Assembly: GCF_017591425.1 (NCBI RefSeq)
Contig: NW_024466459.1
Span: 744,001-808,000, forward strand
DNA: 64,000 nt
Reading direction: 5' to 3'
Source: Ochotona curzoniae
Lineage: Eukaryota > Chordata > Mammalia > Lagomorpha > Ochotonidae
How positions within the stretch are numbered: position 1 is the first letter of the stretch; every line of letters begins with the position of its first letter. Shown piece by piece: positions 12,836-24,485 of this stretch. The notes under the pieces are model-generated. The model searched no databases and was not told the origin of the DNA. It saw only the letters and a program-made list of their open reading frames with translations. Made by a program: the position numbers and the translations under genes.

Positions 12836-13010
12836 TTAGGAGGTAGGTGCTTGGAAAGCTGTTAGAATACCCGAGTTTCATGTGCCTGGCTCCTGACTGC
12901 AGACCTTTGGGGATAGCAAGGGAAGGCTCGTAGAGCCACGGTCATTGTGGGCAGTTGTTGAGTGAACCAGCAGATATGTATGTGTCTTCATGTCTCCTGG
13001 AACAAAAAGT
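12836..13010 (+). mobile_element. CSINE fragment, sense
   Basis: GGAGGTAGGTGCTTGG, GCCTGGCTCCTGACTGCAG and GTGAACCAGCAGAT blocks of the SINE 3' half are present. The 5' half is missing or scrambled. Confidence 0.55.
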
Positions 13011-13344
13011 TAGATTTTTAATTTTTAATGTATTGAGAGGCAGAGAGAGAGAATTGTAGCACCAACTCCGTTTGGTTATTTTTTTTTTCTTTCTTTCTCC
13101 GAGTTCCCACCATGAGCCTTAGACATGAATTTTATGTGACACATGGTAAAATGGATTTGCCAGACTGCTGGCGGCGGGGGTGGGTGGGGGGAGAACTCTT
13201 ATGGAACTGGAAAGAGGGAGAACCTCTGAAAAACAAGCCCGTGAAGTTTTTTTGAACTCCTTGCTTTGGTGATGTGGTTCTGGCCCTAATTATCACAGAA
13301 AAGGCTGTTAGAATTTACCAAATATAACACTGCCACGGACCCAG

Positions 13345-13617
13345 CCTGACTGAGATTTTCCATTGCTGATTCCCTGCCCAAATGCCCTCAGTGGCCAGAG
13401 CTAGATGGGTCCAAAGCGAGGATATGCGAGCTTCTTCCGGGTCTCCCAAATGGGTGCAGGGGCCCAAGGCTTTGGCTGTTCTCTGCTGCTTTCCCAGGCC
13501 ACAAGCAGGGAGCTGGATAGAAGTAGAGCAGCTGGGATATAAAACAGTATCCATGTGGGATCCTGGTGGCATAAGCAAGGCTAGTGTGATGGCGTGATAT
13601 GCCATCACACTAGCCCT
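13345..13617 (-). mobile_element. CSINE, antisense, with inverted head
   Basis: Antisense consensus blocks are clear: GATTCCCTGCCC, CTTCTTCCGGGTCTCC, GGGTGCAGGGGCCCAAGG and GGCCACAAGCAGGGAGCTGG. The SINE 5' head at the right edge forms a perfect 15-bp stem with an extra inverted copy of itself (13579-13593 against 13601-13615). The 153-codon minus-strand frame over this region is SINE-derived and is not a gene. Confidence 0.85.
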
Positions 13618-13841
13618 AAGACTTAGAATATTATAACTGAAAACGTTTTCATAATGTTCAGATACAATCAGAAATTTAAAAAACGTTGTCATAAAATTAC
13701 AAGAGGAATTGACAAGTATTAGCTGTAAAATATCAAGTTGCCAGAGGACAATTAATAGACACCAACACCAAGACAATTACGATTTTAAAATTATATGACA
13801 AACACTTTAAATTTTCTTCATTTATTTATTTATTTGAGAGA

Positions 13842-14150
13842 TGGTATTGTGGTATAGCATTACCACTTGGGGCACCCACATTCCGTAAACGAGTGTCAGG
13901 TGAAGTCCTGGCTGCTCCGCTTTTGATCCAGCTTCGTGCCAGTACATCCTAGGAGGCGGCAGATGATGGCTCAACTACCTGAGCCCATTCCGTCCATGTG
14001 GAATACCTAGTAGGACTTCTAGGCTCCAGGCTTTTGTGGTCCTGACCTGAATCTTGCAGGCATTTGGGAGTAAACCAGCGTATGAAAGATGTTGACATCT
14101 TTCTCCCTCTTTCTGTTTTTCTGCCTCTTAATTAGATGAAACAGATGTTT
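13842..14150 (+). mobile_element. CSINE, sense
   Basis: GGTATTGTGGTATAGCATTA, CTGGCTGCTCCGCTTTTGATC, GGAGGCGGCAGATGATGGC and GGCATTTGGGAGTAAACCAG occur in order, then a CT-rich 3' end. It is an older subfamily copy. Confidence 0.8.
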
Positions 14151-14165
14151 TAAAGGCATTAATAT

Positions 14166-14400
14166 TAGCTTACTTGAGAAGCAGAGAGACAGATGGAACA
14201 AGCCCCTGTCTATTAGTTCACTCCTCAGTGTCCTCAACAGTTGGGGCCAGGCTGAAGCGAAAGCGAGGACCCGGGAACCCAAAACGAATCTCCCAACATG
14301 GATGGCAAGGGCTCGGTTCCCTGGCTCATCACTGCCGTCTCCTGGGGTCTCAGACAAGAAGCACACTGTGTTCAGCCATAGCAGAAGGGGAATGGCAGGG
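14166..14400 (-). mobile_element. CSINE, antisense, diverged
   Basis: GAAGCAGAGAGACAGATGG, a TTCACTCCTCAGTG-like block and GGCCAGGCTGAAGCGAAAGC follow antisense SINE order. It abuts the sense SINE upstream, giving a head-to-head or tail-to-tail pair. Confidence 0.55.
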
Positions 14401-15699
14401 GAGAGTGGATGAAGTTAAAGAAAAATAATGAAAATTACCAAGTCTGAACAACAAAGACAAAAAGATGGGTGCAAAAACAGAACCTGGAGGATCTATAGAC
14501 AATAACAAGAAGTATAACATTTATGCCATTGGAGTTGTAATAGAAAATAAGTAAAATTGGAGTGTTACGTTTGAGTAAATAATGGTCAAAGCATGTCAAA
14601 TTTATAAAAGATACATATTTACAAATTAAAGCAGTTCACTGAACTCTGAACAGGATAAATGTAAACAAATTGACGTAGCTACTAATTGATCAATCTGATA
14701 AAAATTTAAGATAAAAAAGAAAAATCTTGAACATAACCTGCAAAAAATTACGGAATAAGCACTTCCAATGACCATAAATTGCAGGGAATCAGAAGAATGT
14801 GGCAAAAATAGAAAATAGAATGGAAATAAGAACACATGAACACCACTTACTATAAAGTTTTTATATTCTGTCACTTGGTAAAATTGAACATCTGTACAAG
14901 GAGCTTGTATACATTGAGCCCGAACATGTGGCAAAGGAAATGGCTCCTTGCAGGATTCATTGAAGTACTTTTATAAACTTGGAAACTACCTCTGTTTCTA
15001 TTAGTATGAGAACAGATAAATTGTGATATCATACATGCAGAGTTAAAAATCGATTGCATAGAAATATATGTATCCATACAGATAAATTTCAAAACATAAC
15101 TTTAGGAAAAAGTTGCAAGTTGCTGAGTGATCTGAGCAGTATTACTTATATAATGTAAACATTTATGGAAGCATATTTTTGTAACACAGGAGTATAGAAA
15201 CATAGATGTGATGTTTTATGTAAAATATTTACCTGGGACACTGATGACTTTGTTGAGGGGTGAAGAGAGGAAAATGTGCAGCAGGATAATCAACTCCGTG
15301 TACTGGTAGTGTTTTCTTTCTTTAAAACAAATTGATGCAAATATGGAAAATGTCAAGTTTTGTAAAAGTTTGATAGTTACTACATCTGTGTCCCTTATGC
15401 TTCTAGTTGAATCTACTTTTAAAATTCACAATAAAATAAATATGTATAATTATGATTATCATGAAGATTTATATTGTGACCATACAGAGCAAGGTTACTC
15501 AATTGCTGACATTATTTACATTTTGTGTCAGCTAATTCTTTGCCAGGAGGTTCTGTCCTGTGAATTCTAGAGCAGTTAGCGACAGCCTTCTCTGCTAGAT
15601 GTGCATAGCACACTCTCAGTGCTTACAACCAAAGCTTTTTCCAGACTTTCCCAGCAGTTCGTCATTTGCTTTTGGTTGAAATTTGGAAAAGCTTACGAA

Positions 15700-15840
15700 G
15701 TGCTATTACCTGTGTTAGCATGTTTGCATCTCACAGTAACCCTCAGAGGAAGATCTTCTTTTAGCATCTTAGTTTTTAAATAGAATGCAGAGACTGAGAA
15801 ACCCAGTTAAGATCGAAAGGTAAAGAACTAAAATCCAGGT
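15700..15840 (-). mobile_element. MIR SINE fragment
   Basis: CATCTCACAGTAACCCTC, a run with AGAGACTGAGAAACCCAG, and AAAATCCAGG follow the antisense MIR consensus with heavy divergence. Confidence 0.5.
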
Positions 15841-17364
15841 CTTTATTATGCTCACATGTCATTTGTGTGTGTGTGTGTTTGTACATACGTGAGTGTATGT
15901 CTCCATATATTCCCAAATAATCTTAACATCTACAAACCTAATTCCAAGTAGACATAAGAAGTTTATTCCATTTGCATTTCTTTTGTGAGTTTATTATTCC
16001 ATATCACTTCCAGTAATTTTGTGATGCCTCCCTGAGGATTGCCAGGCTCGTCATCTTTTATTCGTGAAACTTCTTACAAACTAGAAGTTGAGTCAAGAGG
16101 AGTAGGTCACCTGCAGAGGACTGCTACATACTTACAGGCTTTCGTTCTGTTGACATCTTTATTTTGTTGCTTTCACTGTGCTTTTGGACATGAGTAACCA
16201 GCAGAAGTCTTGATGGCCTGCTAATATTCATTTATGCTAGTGGAATGTCTGTGAAAATAATGATCCACAGAAGTGTTTATAGGTAGATTTTAATATTCAA
16301 GATTGAATTTTGGTTTTAAACCTGAGTATCAAATTCACACTGCAGAAATACTATGTGTTTTTTTTTTTCATGAAAATAGGAAGTGTTACTACAATGTGGT
16401 TTTTATACTCAGGCTTTCAATAATGGTTTATTTATGGCAGGAACTAAATTATATCCTTTGTTGTATTTATTACATAAATATATGTATGTATGATTTCATA
16501 GTTTACTGTATGTGGAGTTAATGAGCCTAAAATTGCAGTTTTGATCCCCTTAACTATAAAGCTTTACTTAGGGGCAGGGAGTCTTCCATAACGTATTGTT
16601 TACTTTTAGTTTTCTCACAAATGCTTTTCTCAGTTACAGAGAAGATTGAGAGCTAACATGTAATTAAGCAGTGGGGCCTTTCATTCTTTCGGGTGGTTTG
16701 GAGAACTCCTGTATTTCAATACCCAAAAGATCACCTGGGAAGAGCCAAGAAAAGAGTTCTCCAGCTCTTGCCGCCATTGAACTTCACATAGCCCCTGCAG
16801 TGGCCTAGGCTTCGTTTGTAGAACCTTGCTTTCTTCTGCATTGTCGTCCTGTTCACGTCATTCAAGTCATTCCTTCACACAGAGATCACCTTTATTAGCT
16901 TTCTAAATAATCTGCCCTTAGGTTAAGGGTTAGAAAACTATTTCTTACTACCAAGTCTAGGTCACCAAGTTGTACAAATGTCTGATAGATAGATAGCAAT
17001 AATTGTTGGTTGCCTGTTTATTCTTAAACACATGTTGGAAAGAAGAAGCAGTAAGAGTTTAGGACATATTGCTTATTGATTCACAAGAGAACCTAGTGAA
17101 ATAATTTGAGTTTAAAAACTTACAAGTAAGTTTGAGTTGGCCTAGTTAGAATACTTAAACTTATATTTTTAAAAATCTATATAACTTACAGAATTGCTCA
17201 CTAGAAATTAAGGCCTATTTCAGAAGAATTATAACCATGTATAATTATGTATTATAACCAAGTATGTTTTATTTATAATAACTTATCTAGCATTAGCAGA
17301 ATAAAATTATAGTTAAATTGATTTGTATTTTAAAAGCATTTTACACTGGAACAAAAATATAGCA

Positions 17365-17390
17365 ACCATACAGATAGCTATCTGTATGGT
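17365..17390. repeat. perfect 26-bp palindrome
   Basis: ACCATACAGATAG is followed immediately by its exact reverse complement, with no loop and no mismatch. No interspersed repeat is evident around it. Confidence 0.95.
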
Positions 17391-17774
17391 AAAATGGTAA
17401 GTTACATGAAGACAAATAATCAAATTCATGGAGTTTTGTTGCATTGTTATGGTTACACTACGTTCATGGATATGAATTTTCCTGACAATTTGTTTGTTGT
17501 TTTATACTGTCAGTGTATACCTCAGGTTGATCGACTAAATGTTGTATTTGCAGGCTTAACAGCCCTCTGCAGAATGAGCCTGTATGTATGGTAGTGATAC
17601 ACAGGATTTAGTTATTGCTAGTATGACATGCAATAAGTTTATTTAAAAGTAAGCTTTATCAATAATGAATTTAAGATTTGGCTCTGTTTAAAAAACAACA
17701 CATACTAATTTATGAGCTCTGTGACAGAGTAAGTATTCGCATAAATGGATGACAGCAATATTAATTCTTGTCAG

Positions 17775-18108
17775 TTAAGGGTGGTGCTGCTTTCAGCAGA
17801 CAGTTTAGACGCTGCTTGGGCACCCACATCTCGTGTCAGACAGAGTACGTAGGTTTAGACCCTGGCTCTGCTTGCTGGTACAACAGTCCTTCAGTTGTGC
17901 ACCTGGCAGGCAGCAAGTGATGGCCCAAGTGCTTGGGTCCCTCCTGCCCATGTGGACACCAGGATAGAGTTCCCAGATTCTGGCTTCAGCCTGGTCCAGC
18001 CCAGTGCCAGCTCTTGTGGGCATCAGAGAATGAGCCAACAGTTGAAAAAAATAAAATTGCTGTTTGTCGCTCCCTCTGTCTCTGCCTTTCAAATAAATTG
18101 AAATAATC
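17775..18108 (+). mobile_element. CSINE, sense, old subfamily
   Basis: GGCAGCAAGTGATGGCCCAAG, GCTTGGGTCCCTCCTGCCC, CCAGATTCTGGCTTCAGCC and TGCCTTTCAAATAAATTG occur in the expected order. Confidence 0.85.
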
Positions 18109-20668
18109 TGTTTTTTTTTTAATACTAATCTTTGTTAAACCTCAGTGCAGCTACTAATTATTTTCCTTATCAAATTAAAAACAAGACAAGTAGTTGTGTG
18201 AGAGAAAGAGTAAATGAAATTGTTGATGCTTTGATGGCTTTTAAACTTCATTAAAATGGTAAATTAATAAGCATTAAGACTGCTGCATTGAAACCTCAAC
18301 TTGGTTAAATCATAATGGTTGCCTTAGGTATGTTTTATATTCTCAATTAATTTCTGTTTTATTGTGCCTGTTTTGATTTATTTACTTGTTATAGATAATT
18401 TCTTCCCATGTAATTATATTGAGGAAATTATTTATGTAAATTCAAATTGTTACAGCTTTTCTTAAATTGCATGAAGGAGTATATCCTTGCTTATGTTTTA
18501 AAAAATTGAAGATTATACTCATAATGAAATGAATTTTTGCATCTAATTTTTCAAAGTCAAATTTAAGATTGATCTTAATCTCAAAAGTTTATTGATTTTT
18601 ATCTCACAAGAAACAGAAATCTAAATTTGTTAGTAATATAGCATATAATCCTATGATTATTTAGTGTGCCCTAACCAAATAAGGAAGTATAATTCAGTTA
18701 GACATTAATTGTAAGCTGAAATTTTGTGAGTGAACTTTGGGGTTGGATAGCATTATCTCATCACATGCAAAGCAAAAATCTATATGTATTGTGGTGAGGA
18801 AAAACACCTTCACTCTTTAAATCAAAGAAGTAAATACAAACCATCCCCATAAGGAACACTGATTTATATGAAGAAATTCTGAAGTATTTTAATAATCCAG
18901 ATGATGAATAAATGAAAACAGATGATAAAAATATCAGTTTGAAGATGTAGATAATACCAGAGACATTCTTATATCAATCTCACCTTTTTCCTTATACTCT
19001 TCGATTTTATGCAGATGGAGGGAGCGAGGAAGCACCGGATCGAAGACAGTCGAGTGTAGATTCTCGCCAAAGTCGCTCTGGGCAAGGTAAATTTTTCTAG
19101 AGACTGAGGGTTTTGCTGAGTCTAGGCTAGATATTCTGGCTTTTCGTTACGTGATGCTCTAGAAGTTTGATTTAATATTTAGCTGAATTGTAAGAAGATT
19201 AAAAACGATCTCATGTCATTTAAGAAATAACATTAAGGTTTAAGTAATATTGAAGCATGTATGCTGGTTTTATGTCTGAATATCACATTTAAAATGTAAT
19301 CAGAATAGATTTTCAGCAATATCATTTATTGGAGTATAATCCTTACTGGCTTTTTGAGTTCATCTTAGTTCCCCTAGAAAAAAAAGGTGTTTTTTGTTTA
19401 TAATCATTGTATTGTAGGATTTTTAAACTTATTTCTATTTTCCATTTGATTTATTTTATTTCATTACCATTATTTATTAAGATTTACTTATGTCATGTTT
19501 GATTATGTTCTTTAAATGATAACTCCAAAACTAGGAAAAATATATTCAGAGCCAATGAAATATTCAGAAGGCCTTCCGATATTAACTTACTCAAAATTGC
19601 ACGATACCCACCCCACCTCCTTTTTATTCATAGTGTTTATGAACTTGTATTTGTTTTTCTGCTTAAACTACAGCAAGTGCCCTGTAATAGCATAGTATTT
19701 TTTCTGTTTTGTTCATTTCTGTATTCTTGTTGTCAAGAATAAGTACTTGGAATGTCGTAACTGCTACGTAAGTATTGAGCGAGTAAGTTGGTCACTAAGA
19801 GAATAAGAATATAGGACCCAAACTGATGAATATACTGTACAATTTCTTTGTCAAAATTTTATTGAAGTGACATTAAGTGATCATTTACTGAGTTTAATTT
19901 TTCAGGCAGCCTTTAACCACAAATAAAATAAGGCTTGAATTTGCAAATGCAATGTTGATCTTGTGAAAGCTTTAGATGAATTTACTCCATAGTCATTCAA
20001 TTTTCTTCTCCACCTTTATTCTCTTTAAATATTAAAGCTATGCAATTTTCCATAGAATTTTATGGAACATATATTACTACTTAATGAATTTTTCCATTTT
20101 TCCTTTACCTGTGAATATATTTTGATATAACGAAATATTAAGACAAAATAAGATCATGTACATGAAACTTAAAAGCAAAGTCAGTAGAAATTAGTACAAA
20201 AATTACATCAATTATAGTTAACTATATTGTATTAAATCTCACAGATACAGATATTTGAAAATTTTTATCAATTTCCTTTGATTATAGTCAGCTAAAATAC
20301 TAACTTTATTGACAAGAACGAAACTTCAAATAGCAAAAACAGTGATTTCTGTGATCCAGAGCACAATAACCTGATCTCAACTTAAACTGTCCAGAAATTA
20401 TGTCATCCATTATCAGAGTCAGCTGATAGTAAGAGCAGCGTGCTTCCTGAGAGATTTTGCTTGCAATATATTGTCATTCAAAGAAACACATAAAAAATAA
20501 AGCAGCATCAGCATAATTTTAGAAATTGGAAGGCATATAGATAATTGGAAACTTAAATCTAAACTCAGTAGTGGAGGAAATCAGCCAAGATACTAAATTA
20601 TACTGAAACTATTGATTAAATATAACAAAACAAAACATTTTAGGCCATGCAAAAATCTTTTTAAAAAT
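18109..20668. other. AT-rich intronic sequence around the 72-bp exon
   Basis: Apart from the exon at 19015-19086, I see no gene, RNA or young repeat here. The sequence is AT-rich and looks like ordinary intron. Confidence 0.6.
19015..19086 (+). CDS. 72-bp coding exon of an unidentified gene
   Basis: This is an internal exon, not a whole gene. A pyrimidine-rich tract and ATGCAG precede it, and AAG/GTAAAT follows it, so both splice sites are good. The length is 24 codons' worth and the exon is phase 1-1, so it could be skipped without a frameshift, as cassette exons are. The favoured frame begins with a codon completed by AT (Asp if the upstream exon ends in G). It then reads GGSEEAPD followed by [15 protein letters not shown]. 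The RRQSS motif fits a basophilic kinase site, and the whole stretch looks like a disordered regulatory linker. A second frame is also open, but the chosen one joins in phase to the exon at 33647. I do not recognise the gene. The exon call rests on splice signals and composition. Confidence 0.72.
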
Positions 20669-20677
20669 AGAGTTAAG

Positions 20678-21012
20678 GGCCCGGTGCGGTGGCGCAAGTG
20701 GTTAAAGGTCCTCTCCTTGCACGCCCAGGATCCCATATGGGCGCCGGTTCTATCCCGGCAGCCCCGCTTCCCTTCCAGCTCCCTGCCTGTGGCCCGGGAA
20801 AGCAGTCGAGGACGGCCCAAAGCTTTGGGAACCTGCACCCGCGTGGGAGACCCGGAAGAGGCTCCTGGCTTTGGATCGGCATAGTATCGGCCCGTTGCGC
20901 TCACTTGGGGAGTGAATCATCGGACGGAAGATCTTCCTCTCTGTCTCTCCTCTCTGTATATCCGCCTTTCCAATGAAAAAATAATAAAAATAAATCTTTA
21001 AAAAAAATAAAA
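20678..21012 (+). mobile_element. young full-length CSINE with target-site duplications
   Basis: It is a tRNA-derived SINE transcribed by RNA polymerase III and mobilised by L1. The head GGCCCGGTGCGGTGGCGC carries the A-box region, and a B-box-like GGTTCTATCC lies at 20746-20755. The body is close to consensus, through CATCGGACGGAAGATCTTCC, and ends in an A-rich tail. AGAGTTAAG at 20669-20677 is repeated exactly at 21013-21021, so the insertion is recent. Open frames across it are meaningless. Confidence 0.95.
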
Positions 21013-21051
21013 AGAGTTAAGGAGTTATAAACACATACACACAAAGAGAGA

Positions 21052-21085
21052 ATATATATATATTATATATATATATATATATATG
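21052..21085. repeat. (AT)n microsatellite
   Basis: Two AT-alternating runs separated by TTA follow the SINE directly and probably belong to the tail region of the next, antisense SINE. Confidence 0.85.
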
Positions 21086-21091
21086 TGAGAG

Positions 21092-21350
21092 AGTATCAGC
21101 TGCTTCATTCCTCAAATGGCACAGTGAATGGGGCTGCGCGAGACTGAAACCAGGACCGATTTCCTAGGCGGGTTTCCTATATGGGCCACAGGTATCAGAG
21201 CATTTGAGTCTGTATGCTGCTGTCTTCCCAGGCACGTTAGCATGAAGCTGGACTGGAGGTAGATTGTCTGGGACATAAACCAGTGCTCATATGGAATGCC
21301 AGTGTGCCAGTGTTCTAGCCCCGTGTACCACAACACCAGCCACGGAACAC
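21092..21350 (-). mobile_element. CSINE, antisense
   Basis: Blocks such as GCTGCTTCATTCCTCAAATGG, CTGCTGTCTTCCCAGGCAC and CCAGTGCTCATATGGAATGC follow the antisense consensus. It is older than its neighbour. Confidence 0.75.
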
Positions 21351-22009
21351 ATAGTTCTCAAAATTAATCTGCCTGCCTGTGCCCTTAGGAATCTTTTGGA
21401 AACTATGATCTAGCAAAATAAGAAAGGGAAATAACGGGAAATACTGTGTTGTAGGTAATAGGAGAGTCGTTAAAGCAAAAAGATGACAAAGAAAAGGTAG
21501 GGCTGGAGCTCTTCTCTGAAAGAGTAAAATGAGATTGAGGTGAACTTGGATCAGTTAGTTCTCTCCAGAGAAGTTTCAGATAACTGATTAAAGGCTGAGG
21601 GTTGATTGATAATATATAAACTAATGAGTAAAGGAAAGCTCAGAACTCCAGGGGGAACAGATAATGTGCAAACGTGGAGATGTCAGAAGTCCTAACCCCC
21701 CAGAAGAGTCCAGAATAGCCAACATCCTCCAGTAGAAAGCCTGTCAGTTTAGTTAAGTGCATGCTACAGATGCTTCATTATTGATTTGGAACAATATGGT
21801 AGGAAAGCTCAGTGCTCAGAAACAGAGCAAGCAAATCTAGACTGTGGCTTGATTTATATGATTGATGGATTTGCTGAGAATTTAGGTTACTTTTATATCT
21901 GTGCTCTCATGGGTTACTGACCATTAGTTTTCTTGTGTTGTATGATGTCTTTGTCCGGTTTTAGAGTTAGACTGATGCTGGTCTTACAAAGCACATTGAA
22001 AGTTTAAAA
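21351..22009. other. noncoding stretch, nothing recognised
   Basis: The base composition is mixed and I see no exon, RNA gene or assignable repeat. Confidence 0.5.
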
Positions 22010-22225
22010 CCATTTCCTGCTTTCCAATTTCTGAAAGTATTTTGTGTAGAATTTATACTGCTTCGTCCTTAATTATTGGCTACAGTTTCTCAGAAAGCCA
22101 TGTGGGCCTGGAACTTTTTTTGTTACAAAGTTTTAAAAGAAATTCAGGGGATGGCATGATTCTGGCATCCTGTATGAGCATCAGTTTGATTCTTGGTTGT
22201 TTAATTTTTAATCTGTTTCCTGTTA

Positions 22226-22437
22226 ATGCCCCTGGGAAAGCACTAGAAGCTGACCCAATTCTTTGGACCCCTGCACAGATGGGAGACCCAGATGGAGTTG
22301 TACACTTGTGGCTTCAGCTGCAATAGTGCTGACCTTCACCACCATGTGGGGAGTGAGCCAGTGGATGCAAGCATCATATTGTCTTTTTCTCTGTTTCTCT
22401 AACTGTTCCTTTCAGATAAATAAATAAATATTTTTTA
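22226..22437 (+). mobile_element. CSINE, sense, 5'-truncated
   Basis: It begins within the body at CCCCTGGGAAAGCACTAGAAG, continues with GACCCCTGCACAGATGGGAG, and ends AGATAAATAAATAAATA. It lies inside the old L1. Confidence 0.8.
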
Positions 22438-22864
22438 AAAATCATCACTATGCAACTATAAATTACACACTTCTTGAGTAGTTTTAATATATGTAGATTT
22501 TGTAGTGATGTCACCTCTCTCATTCCTGATGTTGGTAATTTGGGTTTTTCTTTCTCTTTGCACTAATCATTGTGTCTAGAGAGATCGCAAAGAATCAATT
22601 TTAGTTTTTATTTGTCTTCTGTATTTAATATCTTCCCTATTTTGTAGTCCATTTGGTTTCTTCTTTATTATGTAGCATTTCCTTTCTTCTGCCTGTTTTG
22701 ATTTTCATTTTCTTTTATAGTTTCCTAAGGTAGAAGTGAAGGTCATTGCTAACATTCTTTTCCAATGTGGAAATTTAATCATATACATTCCCTTCTACCA
22801 CTTTAGCTATGTTTGTTACATTTTGGCAAGTAGCATTTTCATTGTATTTCAAGATGTATTTATT

Positions 22865-23205
22865 TTAAGATGTGTGTATTTATATATTTTTGAAAGGCAA
22901 AGTAACAGACGGAGCAACAGACACACAGATACAAATAGAGACAGATCTTCTGTCGGCTGCTTCACTCCCCAGGTGGTTACAGCAGCTGGAGCTGCTGAAG
23001 ACAAGGGCAGGGGCTTTATCTGGATCTCCTGCTTGGCGTGCAGGCCCGAGCACTTGGGCTGTCTGCTGCTGCTTTCCCCAGCTCATTAGCAGGAGAGCTG
23101 GTCAGAGATGGAAGCTCAAACTTGTGCTCATATGGGGTATCAGTGTTGCAGGCATGGGCTTACCGTGCCATGTCAAAACGCTGGATGCTGGCACTGTCAT
23201 TTAAT
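22865..23205 (-). mobile_element. CSINE, antisense, in old L1
   Basis: TTTGAAAGGCAAAGTAACAG, GATCTTCTGTCGGCTGCTTC, CACTTGGGCTGTCTGCTGC and GCTCATATGGGGTATCAG follow antisense order. L1 text continues on both sides. Confidence 0.85.
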
Positions 23206-23832
23206 GCACAATAGCCTTTGGATGTCTTCTTTGACCCATGTGTTATTTAGAAACGCAGTGATGTAGTTTCTAAACATTTGCAAGTTTTCCAGATAGCTTT
23301 CTGTTGTTGACACGTGAAGAAGCACACGTTTTATGGATTGAATAATTTTATTTTATGGCCCAGGAAATAGACTGGCTTAATAAATGTTCTGCGTGTATTT
23401 CAAAAGAGTGTGTACTATGTGCCATTAGGACAGAAGACCCTATAAATGTCAGCGCATTCGAGTTATGTGAAGGTGTTTAAAGGCTTTGGTATTCTTGTTG
23501 ATTCTTATGTCTCAGTTATTGGGAGAGGAATATGGACATTTCAGGATGTCAGTTTGGATTTGACTCTTTCTCCTGGTCAGAGAGGATTCTCCTCCCTCAG
23601 ATTTGTGTACCAGGTGTGTGGTGCACTTGCCTGAGCGCTGCACTAGTTGAGAAAGGCGAAAGGAGAGAAAGCCAGGGTTTGCTGTAATCTTTCAGTCTCA
23701 TACTGAGACCTGCCATTTCTACTTTTTCATCAGAGAGAAGACTTCACTTGATCTCTTTTTGTTTGTTCCTGATGTCTGGTTCTAGAATTTGGAGTTAGAT
23801 TGGATGTTTTGAGGACATAGAAAACAATAAGA

Positions 23833-24485
23833 GGGGTGGGCATTTTGTCTCAGAGTTAAGATGTAAATTGTGAATCCCACATCTTGTATCAAAATACCTG
23901 AATTTGGGTCCGGCACAATAGCATAATGGTTAAGGTCCTCGCCTTGAATGCGCCAGGATCCCATATGGGCGCCAGTTGTAATCCTGGCATCTCCACTTCC
24001 CATCCAGCTCCCTGCTTGTGGCCTGGGAAAGCAGTCAAGGATGGCCTAAAGCCTTGGGACCCTGCACCCATGTGGGAGACCCGGGAAGAAGTTCCTGGCT
24101 TCTGGCTTTGGATAGGCACAGCACCTGCCATTGCAGTTACCTGGGGAGTGAATCGTTGAACGGAAGATCTTCCTCTCTGTCTTTCCTCTTTTCTGTACAT
24201 CTGCCTTTCCAATAAAAATAAATAAATCTTTAAAATTAAAATTAAAATTAAAATTAAATACCTGAATTTGTGGCCTGGCTCCATTCCAGCATCCAGCTTC
24301 TTGCTAATGCATGTCTTGGGAGACAACCCTATCATGACAACCCAGATGGTTGAGTGCCTGCCCACGCTGCATTTAAATCGTGACTCCTGGCTCGGACCTT
24401 GCGCTTGCCGGGCGCTGGCCGATGTGTGTATTTGGTGGTTGAACCGGTGGATGCAAATTCTCTTTCTCCCCCTGTTTTCCTGCTC
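23833..24485 (+). mobile_element. old CSINE split by a younger SINE
   Basis: The left part (about 23833-23906) carries an older head, GGTGGGCATTTTGTCTCAGAG, with AATCCCACATCTTGTATC. The right part (about 24271-24485) continues with GGCCTGGCTCCATTCCAGC, CTTGGGAGACAACCC and a GTGGTTGAACCGGTGGATGC block. Removing the younger SINE and one copy of its duplication restores one collinear old SINE. Confidence 0.8.
23907..24255 (+). mobile_element. CSINE with 15-bp target-site duplications
   Basis: The head GGTCCGGCACAATAGCATAA is followed by the standard body and a tail expanded into AAATT units. AAATACCTGAATTTG at 23892-23906 recurs exactly at 24256-24270. It inserted into an older SINE in the same orientation. 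The 158-codon minus-strand frame here is SINE antisense. Confidence 0.95.

Larger units (their letters stand above)
14401..17774. other. AT-rich noncoding stretch
   Basis: It contains a MIR fragment near 15700-15840, a (GT)n run near 15866-15882 and a perfect palindrome at 17365-17390. No exon signal is seen. Confidence 0.55.
22010..23560 (-). mobile_element. old L1 LINE, antisense, split by two SINEs
   Basis: The plus strand reads as antisense ORF2: CATGTGGGCCTGGAACTTTTTT, TCCTGATGTTGGTAATTTG, CTTTTATAGTTTCCTAAGG and CTTTGACCCATGTGTTATTTAG appear in collinear order. SINEs at about 22226-22437 and 22865-23205 break it into three blocks. No functional frame remains. Confidence 0.8.

Noticed and set aside
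13315..13776. 153-codon minus-strand open frame
   Set aside because: It spans a SINE and its hairpin and runs out into AT-rich sequence, with no gene-like composition.
20690..20760. Possible tRNA gene (A- and B-box-like sequences)
   Set aside because: These are the RNA polymerase III promoter boxes of the tRNA-derived SINE. No tRNA cloverleaf can be completed.
23889..24365. 158-codon minus-strand open frame
   Set aside because: It lies across a young sense SINE and its older host SINE. The reading frame is the antisense of SINE consensus, which recurs at other SINEs in the window.
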